Shown here one piece after another: positions 58,892 to 64,000 of a stretch of DNA of 64,000 bases. The position numbers and the translations under genes are program-made. The notes under the pieces were generated by a model. It ran no database searches. It was given only the letters and a program-made list of their open reading frames with translations, and was not told the origin of the DNA. Positions within the stretch are counted from its first letter, which is position 1, and each line of letters begins with the position of its first letter. Source of the stretch: Pleomorphomonas oryzae DSM 16300 (GTDB lineage: Bacteria; Pseudomonadota; Alphaproteobacteria; Rhizobiales; Pleomorphomonadaceae); assembly GCF_000422965.1 (NCBI RefSeq), contig NZ_AUHB01000003.1, positions 248,001 to 312,000 of the forward strand, written 5' to 3'.

Positions 58892-59866
58892 ATGTCGCTC
58901 GCCGACCGATTACGAAAAGACTTGTCCATGACCTCCACCCATCCCGCGGCGCCTTCTGGCGCACGGCGGCGACCGAGCGGCTTTTCACGCATGCGTTCAG
59001 ACGGTAGTTTGACTGCGCTGATGCTGTTCCTGCCGCCGGCCGTTCTTCTTTTCAGTCTGTTCGTGATTTGGCCGATCTTCACCGCGGTCGACCTCAGCTT
59101 CTACAAATGGAACGGCTACGGCGATGTCACCAACTTCGTCGGCTTCGATAATTACGGCATCCTCCTGAAGAACTCGATCTTTCATCAGTCGCTGTTCAAT
59201 TCGTTCAAGCTGCTGCTGGCTTCGATTTTTCTGCAGATTCCGCTGGCTCTCGTCTTGGCGCTGCTGCTCTACCGCAAGACGTCGGCCAATACCGCCTTTC
59301 GCCTTATCTTCTTTGCCCCCTATATTCTGGCCGAAATCGCCACCGGCCTGATCTGGAGCTTCATCTTCGACGGCGACTACGGCGTCTCGGCAATGGTGGC
59401 CGACAAGCTCGGCAGCGAACCCTTCTATATCCTCGCCGACAAGCAATGGGCGTTCTGGACCATCATTACCGTCGTCGTGTGGAAGTATTTCGGCTACCAC
59501 ATGATGATATTCATCGCCGCGCTGCAGGCGGTTCCGACCGACCTGATCGAGGCGGCGGAGATTGATGGCGCCAGTCCGCTCAAGACCATCTGGTACGTCA
59601 AGCTGCCGATGATCCTGCACGCCATCAAGCTCAGCGTGCTCTTCGCCATCACCGGCGCATTGCAGGTGTTCGACATCATCATCCCGCTCACCAATGGGGG
59701 GCCATCGAACTCCACCCATTCGATCGTCAGCTTCCTCTACACCTTCGGCCTCGCCCGCATGAACGTCGGCTTCGGGGCCGCCGTCGGCGTGGTGCTGTTC
59801 ATCCTCTGCGTCGGCACGGCCTTCAGCTACAAGCGCCTGGCGATCGACAAGGGAGGCCAGCTATGA
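58892..59866 (+). CDS. Sugar ABC transporter permease (first)
   Basis: 324 residues with about six membrane helices. EAAEIDGASPLKTIWYVKLPM (about 223-243) is the ATPase-contact EAA loop. N-terminal start is uncertain (ATGs at 58892, 58928, 58991, none with a clear ribosome site). MalF-like partner of the next gene. Confidence 0.85.
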   Translation: MSLADRLRKDLSMTSTHPAAPSGARRRPSGFSRMRSDGSLTALMLFLPPAVLLFSLFVIWPIFTAVDLSFYKWNGYGDVTNFVGFDNYGILLKNSIFHQSLFNSFKLLLASIFLQIPLALVLALLLYRKTSANTAFRLIFFAPYILAEIATGLIWSFIFDGDYGVSAMVADKLGSEPFYILADKQWAFWTIITVVVWKYFGYHMMIFIAALQAVPTDLIEAAEIDGASPLKTIWYVKLPMILHAIKLSVLFAITGALQVFDIIIPLTNGGPSNSTHSIVSFLYTFGLARMNVGFGAAVGVVLFILCVGTAFSYKRLAIDKGGQL

Positions 59867-60693
59867 AGCGCAGCAGCCTCCTCTCGCAGCTTTTGCGCGC
59901 AGCTTTCCTCACCTTCATCGCCGCGCTCGTCATCCTGCCGCTGCTTGCAACCTTCCTCGGTGGATTCAAGACGCTGGGTGAGCTCAGGGCAGCCCCCTTC
60001 GGCTTCCCCTCACACTGGAGTTTCGATGTCTTCATCGACATTCTGACCGGTCCGGTGTTCTGGACCTATCTGCGCAACTCGCTGGTGATCTCGCTGTCGG
60101 CGGTGGTGCTGACGCTGTTGTGCGCCTCCATGGCGGCCTATGTCTTCGCGCAAATCCGCTTCTTCGGCTCGCGTTACCTGCAGTCCTACATGCTCCTGGG
60201 GATGATGTTCCCCTTCGCGACCGCCATCGTGCCGCTGTTCTTTCAGATCAACCGCTTCGGTCTGCTCGACAATCCACTCGGCATCATCCTGCCGCAGACC
60301 GCCTTCTCCATGGCTTTCGCGGTCATCCTGCTCAGGAGCTTCTTCCAGCAGTTGCCCAAGGAGCTGTTCGAAGCAGCCTACGTCGATGGCTGCGGCTATG
60401 TGGGCTTCTTCTTCCGCTTCACGTTGCCATTGTCGACGCCGATTCTCGCCACCGTCGGCACCTTCGTCTTCGTCCAGAGTTGGAACAACTACCTACTGCC
60501 GCTGGTGGTGCTCAACGAGCAATCGCTGTTCACCTGGCCGCTCGGCATCATGCAGTTCCGCGGTGAGTTCATCGTCGAATGGAACCGCATCCTTGCCTTC
60601 GTGTCGCTGACCATTCTGCCAGCGCTCGTCTTCTTCACCTTCACTCAGAAATACATCGTGGCCGGCCTTACGCGCGGCTCGGTCAAGGGTTGA
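59863..60693 (+). CDS. Sugar ABC transporter permease (second)
   Basis: 276 residues, about six helices, MalG-like. EAAYVDGCGYVGFFFRFTLPL (about 169-189) is the EAA loop. Overlaps the first permease by 4 nt (ATGA). Confidence 0.87.
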   Translation: MKRSSLLSQLLRAAFLTFIAALVILPLLATFLGGFKTLGELRAAPFGFPSHWSFDVFIDILTGPVFWTYLRNSLVISLSAVVLTLLCASMAAYVFAQIRFFGSRYLQSYMLLGMMFPFATAIVPLFFQINRFGLLDNPLGIILPQTAFSMAFAVILLRSFFQQLPKELFEAAYVDGCGYVGFFFRFTLPLSTPILATVGTFVFVQSWNNYLLPLVVLNEQSLFTWPLGIMQFRGEFIVEWNRILAFVSLTILPALVFFTFTQKYIVAGLTRGSVKG

Positions 60694-60696
60694 GAA

Positions 60697-62325
60697 ATGT
60701 CCCGTCCTGTTATCACCAATCCCATCCTCAAAGGTTTCAACCCCGATCCGTCGATCTGCCGCGCCGGCGACGACTACTACATCGCCACCTCAACCTTCGA
60801 GTGGTTTCCCGGCGTGCAGATCCACCATTCGCGCGATCTCATACACTGGGATCTGGTCTGTCGGCCGCTGAACCGGCCGAGCCAACTCGACATGCGTGGC
60901 GAGATGGACAGCTGCGGCGTCTGGGCACCCTGCCTGACCTACGCCGACGGCCTGTTCTGGCTTGTTTTCAGCGACATGAAGCGTCGCGATGGCTCGGTCA
61001 AGGACGTGCACAATTACCTCGTCACGGCGCCCTCGATCGAGGGGCCGTGGTCGGACCCCATCTACCTCAATTCGTCTGGCTTCGATCCGTCGCTCTTCCA
61101 CGACGATGACGGTCGCAAGTGGATCGTCAATGTGTGGTGGGACTATCGTGGTCGCCCGCCGCGCTTTCCCGGAGACAACAGTTTTGCCGGCATTGCCTGC
61201 CAGGAATACGACGTCGCGGAAAGGAAACTGAAGGGACCGATCACCAACATCTTCAAGGGAACCCCGGCAGGGTTGACCGAAGGTCCGCATCTCTATCGCC
61301 GGGATGGCTGGTATTACATCATGGTTGCCGAGGGGGGTACCGGATATAACCACGTCGCAACGATGGGGCGATCGCGTACCCTCGAAGGCCCCTATGAGCT
61401 CCATCCGGATACCTATGTCGTCACGGCACGCGGCAATCCGACGGCTCCGCTGCAGCGAGCCGGCCACGCCGACCTCGTGGACACACCCGCCGGCGAAACC
61501 TATCTCGTCCATCTCACCGGCCGGCCGATCGCCGGATTGCGCCGCTGCCCGCTTGGCCGCGAAACGGCGATCCAGAAGATCGAATGGGGCGCCGACGGCT
61601 GGCCACGGATTGCCGGCGGCAAGCTGACGCCAAAGCTGAAGGTCGAGGCGCCCGACGTGCCGGCCCACCCCTTCCCTGCTGCACCGGAAGAGTCCCGCTT
61701 CTTGCCGGATGCCGGTCTGCCGAAGGATTTCCAGTGGCTGCGCACCCCCTACGGAGAGCGTCTCTTCTCCCTTGCCGATCGGCCCGGCTTTCTGCGCCTC
61801 TTCGGGCGCGAAGCGATTGGTTCGTGGTACGAGCAGGCGCTGGTCGCCCGTCGTCAGACCGCTTTTGCCTATGATGCGGAAACCGAGGTCCATGCCGACC
61901 CACAGATCCACATGCAGCTTGCCGGCCTCGTGGCCTACTACAACCGCTTCGCCTACCACTATCTGGCGCTGACCTTCGATCAGCAGGTCGGTACCTGCCT
62001 GCAGGTCATCTCCTGCAACGGCACGCAGGGCGGTGGACAGACCACAATCGGGCTCGCCGAACCGGTCCCCGTACCGGCCGGCAAGCCGGTGCGCCTCAAG
62101 GTAGAGGTGCGGACGACGACGCTGATCTTCTTCTACGCAACCGGGTCGGACGATTGGAAGCAGGTCGGAGGCATCCTCGATGCCTCGATCCTGTCGGACG
62201 AATGCGGGGCCGGCGAGCACGCCAACTTTACCGGGGCGTTCGTCGGCATGTCCGCCAACGACATGAGCGGCCAGGCCATGCCAGCCGACTTCGCCTACTT
62301 CCGCTACCGCGATCTCGACGCGTAA
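60697..62325 (+). CDS. Beta-xylosidase, glycoside hydrolase family 43
   Basis: 542 residues with no signal peptide, so cytoplasmic. Five-bladed propeller domain (about 5-315) with catalytic base Asp17 (FNPDPS), pKa-modulating Asp130 (FDPSLFH) and acid Glu195 (GLTEGPHLY), then a C-terminal beta-sandwich (about 340-540), the XynB-type layout. It would release xylose, perhaps arabinose, from imported oligosaccharides. Last enzyme before the ATPase gene. Confidence 0.9.
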   Translation: MSRPVITNPILKGFNPDPSICRAGDDYYIATSTFEWFPGVQIHHSRDLIHWDLVCRPLNRPSQLDMRGEMDSCGVWAPCLTYADGLFWLVFSDMKRRDGSVKDVHNYLVTAPSIEGPWSDPIYLNSSGFDPSLFHDDDGRKWIVNVWWDYRGRPPRFPGDNSFAGIACQEYDVAERKLKGPITNIFKGTPAGLTEGPHLYRRDGWYYIMVAEGGTGYNHVATMGRSRTLEGPYELHPDTYVVTARGNPTAPLQRAGHADLVDTPAGETYLVHLTGRPIAGLRRCPLGRETAIQKIEWGADGWPRIAGGKLTPKLKVEAPDVPAHPFPAAPEESRFLPDAGLPKDFQWLRTPYGERLFSLADRPGFLRLFGREAIGSWYEQALVARRQTAFAYDAETEVHADPQIHMQLAGLVAYYNRFAYHYLALTFDQQVGTCLQVISCNGTQGGGQTTIGLAEPVPVPAGKPVRLKVEVRTTTLIFFYATGSDDWKQVGGILDASILSDECGAGEHANFTGAFVGMSANDMSGQAMPADFAYFRYRDLDA

Positions 62326-62335
62326 GGAACCGACC

Positions 62336-63346
62336 GTGGCAACGCTCGAATTCAAACATGTGAACAAGACCTTCGGCGCCGTGGAGGTGATTCCGGACGT
62401 CTCGCTCTTCATCCCCCACGGTTCGTTCACCGTCTTCGTCGGCCCGTCGGGCTGCGGCAAATCGACCCTGCTGCGGCTCGCTGCCGGTCTTGAAGATATT
62501 AGCGATGGAACTCTGGAAATCGATGGCAAGGACGTCACCTTCGCTCGGCCGACCGAGCGCGGTATCGCGATGGTTTTCCAGTCCTACGCGCTCTATCCCC
62601 ATATGAACGTGGCGCAGAACATCGGCTTCGGTCTCAAGATGGCAGGCAAGCCGAAGGCGGAGATCGCGCGCAAGGTACATGAGGCAGCGGCGACGCTGCA
62701 GCTCGACACGTTGCTCGACCGTAAACCGGGCGAACTGTCTGGAGGACAGCGCCAACGGGTTGCCATCGGCCGCGCCATCGTACGCGAGCCCAAGGTATTC
62801 CTGTTCGACGAGCCGCTCTCCAACCTCGATGCCGCACTCAGGACGCAGATGAGAGTAGAGCTTGCCGAGCTGCACAAGCGGCTGGGCGCCACCATGGTCT
62901 ATGTCACCCACGACCAGGTCGAGGCCATGACGCTCGCCGACCAGATCGTCGTGCTGAACAAAGGGCGTATCGAGCAGGTCGGCAGCCCGCTCGAGCTCTA
63001 CAACCAACCCAAAACGCTGTTTGTTGCCGGTTTCATCGGCTCGCCGAAGATGAATTTCATCACCGGCGATTATGCCACCCACCGCCAGGTATCCACCTTC
63101 GGCGTCCGGCCCGAGCATATCGACATTGTCACCTCCGGCGCCCATTGGACCGGTAGGGTACAGTTCAGCGAAAGGCTCGGCAGCGACACCTATCTCTACG
63201 TGGACGTGCCAGGGACCGGTCGCCTGACGGTCCGGGCGATCGGGGATGCTGCGTTCGTTGGTGGAGAGACCATCGGTCTTGCCCCGCGGGCAAACACGTC
63301 TCATGGCTTCGACGCCGACGGGCGGGCTTGTGCCGTCAGCGAGTAG
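62336..63346 (+). CDS. Sugar ABC transporter ATP-binding protein (UgpC/MsmK type)
   Basis: 336 residues from a GTG with AAGGAA before it. Walker [10 protein letters not shown] (about 37-45), LSGGQRQR (about 134-141), [12 protein letters not shown] (about 152-163), then a regulatory TOBE-like domain ([11 protein letters not shown]). It powers the two permeases. Confidence 0.92.
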   Translation: MATLEFKHVNKTFGAVEVIPDVSLFIPHGSFTVFVGPSGCGKSTLLRLAAGLEDISDGTLEIDGKDVTFARPTERGIAMVFQSYALYPHMNVAQNIGFGLKMAGKPKAEIARKVHEAAATLQLDTLLDRKPGELSGGQRQRVAIGRAIVREPKVFLFDEPLSNLDAALRTQMRVELAELHKRLGATMVYVTHDQVEAMTLADQIVVLNKGRIEQVGSPLELYNQPKTLFVAGFIGSPKMNFITGDYATHRQVSTFGVRPEHIDIVTSGAHWTGRVQFSERLGSDTYLYVDVPGTGRLTVRAIGDAAFVGGETIGLAPRANTSHGFDADGRACAVSE

Positions 63347-63385
63347 ACCGACCGCCCCAGCCAACACTGGATAGGAAGCTGGAAC

Positions 63386-63751
63386 TTACGATTTGAGCCT
63401 CGCGTCCATCCAGTCGCGGAGGACTGCTGCGTGGCTTTGTTCGGGATCCTGAGCGGCCGTCAGCAAGGTGACCGGTCCCTTGCGGCACCAGTCGACACAT
63501 TGTTCGACCTCAGTCGGATGGGTAGCAAGCTCGGCCTCATAACGCTCGCGGAATTCCGCCCAGCCGCCGGAGCCGGCGTGGAACCATTTGCGCAAAGCGG
63601 TGCTGGGCGTCACCTCTTTGGGCCAATCGTCGGGGCGAAGACGCTCCTTTGATATTCCTCTAGGCCAGAGCCTATCCACCAGCAGGCGTGCTCCGATCAT
63701 CGATTCCAGGGGGTCGTATACCCTTGCCACGACGAGAGGAAACCGAGCCAT
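63386..63751 (-). CDS. DUF488 family protein (YeaO-like)
   Basis: 121 residues. VARVYDPLESMIGARLLVDRLWPRGISKERL near the start and WFHAGSGGWAEFRERYEAEL are typical. Function unknown. ATG 63751 chosen, GAAGGTG upstream; upstream in-frame sequence does not look coding. Confidence 0.85.
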   Translation of the reverse strand: MARFPLVVARVYDPLESMIGARLLVDRLWPRGISKERLRPDDWPKEVTPSTALRKWFHAGSGGWAEFRERYEAELATHPTEVEQCVDWCRKGPVTLLTAAQDPEQSHAAVLRDWMDARLKS

Positions 63752-64000
63752 GAGAGCACCTTCGCACTTTACGAGGCCGATTATGCCAAGCTTGAAAATT
63801 CCAGCCGGCATCAACGCGTGAGACCATGACATCAGGCGAGGACCGACACCACGGGCGATCAGGCGGCACGAACGATCTTGAGAAGCCGTCGATCTTTTCA
63901 ACAGGGTCGAGATTCTTCCGACGGTCGATACCACTCTCCGGTGTCGACAATCAAACCTAACCGCCGAACTCGGCGCGCGACAGTGCAACGAACTCAGCCT
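63752..64000. other. Right edge, no gene seen
   Basis: About 250 bp upstream of the DUF488 gene. Open frames on both strands lack ribosome sites and recognisable sequence. A gene may begin beyond the edge. Confidence 0.4.

Noticed and set aside
60790-62538. Leftward 582-codon frame over GH43 and the ATPase gene
   Set aside because: Mirror frame of two well-identified genes, Arg/Gly/Asp-biased with no domain.

Overview
The window is a high-GC alphaproteobacterial chromosome segment, most likely from a Hyphomicrobiales-type (Rhizobiales) organism. The host part carries an AraC/AraD/AraA arabinose set, a YtfQRT-YjfF galactofuranose importer, a XylR-controlled xyloside locus, LipB and a FliN-like protein. 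The species assignment is inference only.

Three blocks are visible. (1) 1-1318 is host DNA: the 5' part of a minus-strand GGDEF gene with two N-terminal membrane helices and a GGDQF motif, then about 490 bp without a gene. (2) 1319-41918 is a complete-looking siphovirus prophage of about 40.6 kb, inserted in the 3' end of a tRNA-Leu(GAG) gene. It is bounded by 52-bp direct repeats (49 of 52 identical) that include the tRNA 3' end and its terminator. (3) 41904-64000 is host DNA: tRNA-Leu, a FliN-like SpoA protein, LipB, then a run of sugar-catabolism loci.

Prophage layout. The integrase (40741-41868) sits at the tRNA-proximal end. A rightward early operon (about 34660-41868) starts at a near-consensus promoter (34626-34654). 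It carries small unknown proteins, a GapR-like protein, an HTH protein and a DUF5131 protein. A CI-like and a Cro-like gene face each other at 33.6-34.4 kb. The leftward operon runs Cro, small proteins, a ParB/MT-A70 fusion, DUF4031, two further DNA methyltransferases, a replication protein with internal iterons, and a NusG-like protein. An intrinsic terminator follows. Beyond it lie the late genes: HNH, TerS, TerL, portal, protease, capsid, connector proteins, major tail protein, a tail chaperone pair joined by a canonical -1 frameshift signal, tape measure, tail tip, an RCC1-repeat fibre, a degenerate NodB-domain tail protein, and a lysis cassette (M15 endolysin, small membrane proteins, nested spanins) punctuated by terminators. 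The tail genes resemble the gene transfer agent type, but the element also has integration, immunity and replication genes.

Host sugar region. ytfQ-ytfR-ytfT-yjfF (galactofuranose import) converges on galT and galK (Leloir pathway). An AraC regulator is divergent from araD-araA and an aldo/keto reductase; no ribulokinase gene is in the window. After tRNA-Ser(GCU), a XylR-type regulator is divergent from a binding-protein ABC importer, a GH43 beta-xylosidase and the importer ATPase. Together these suggest use of plant hemicellulose and galactan sugars. A DUF488 gene closes the window.
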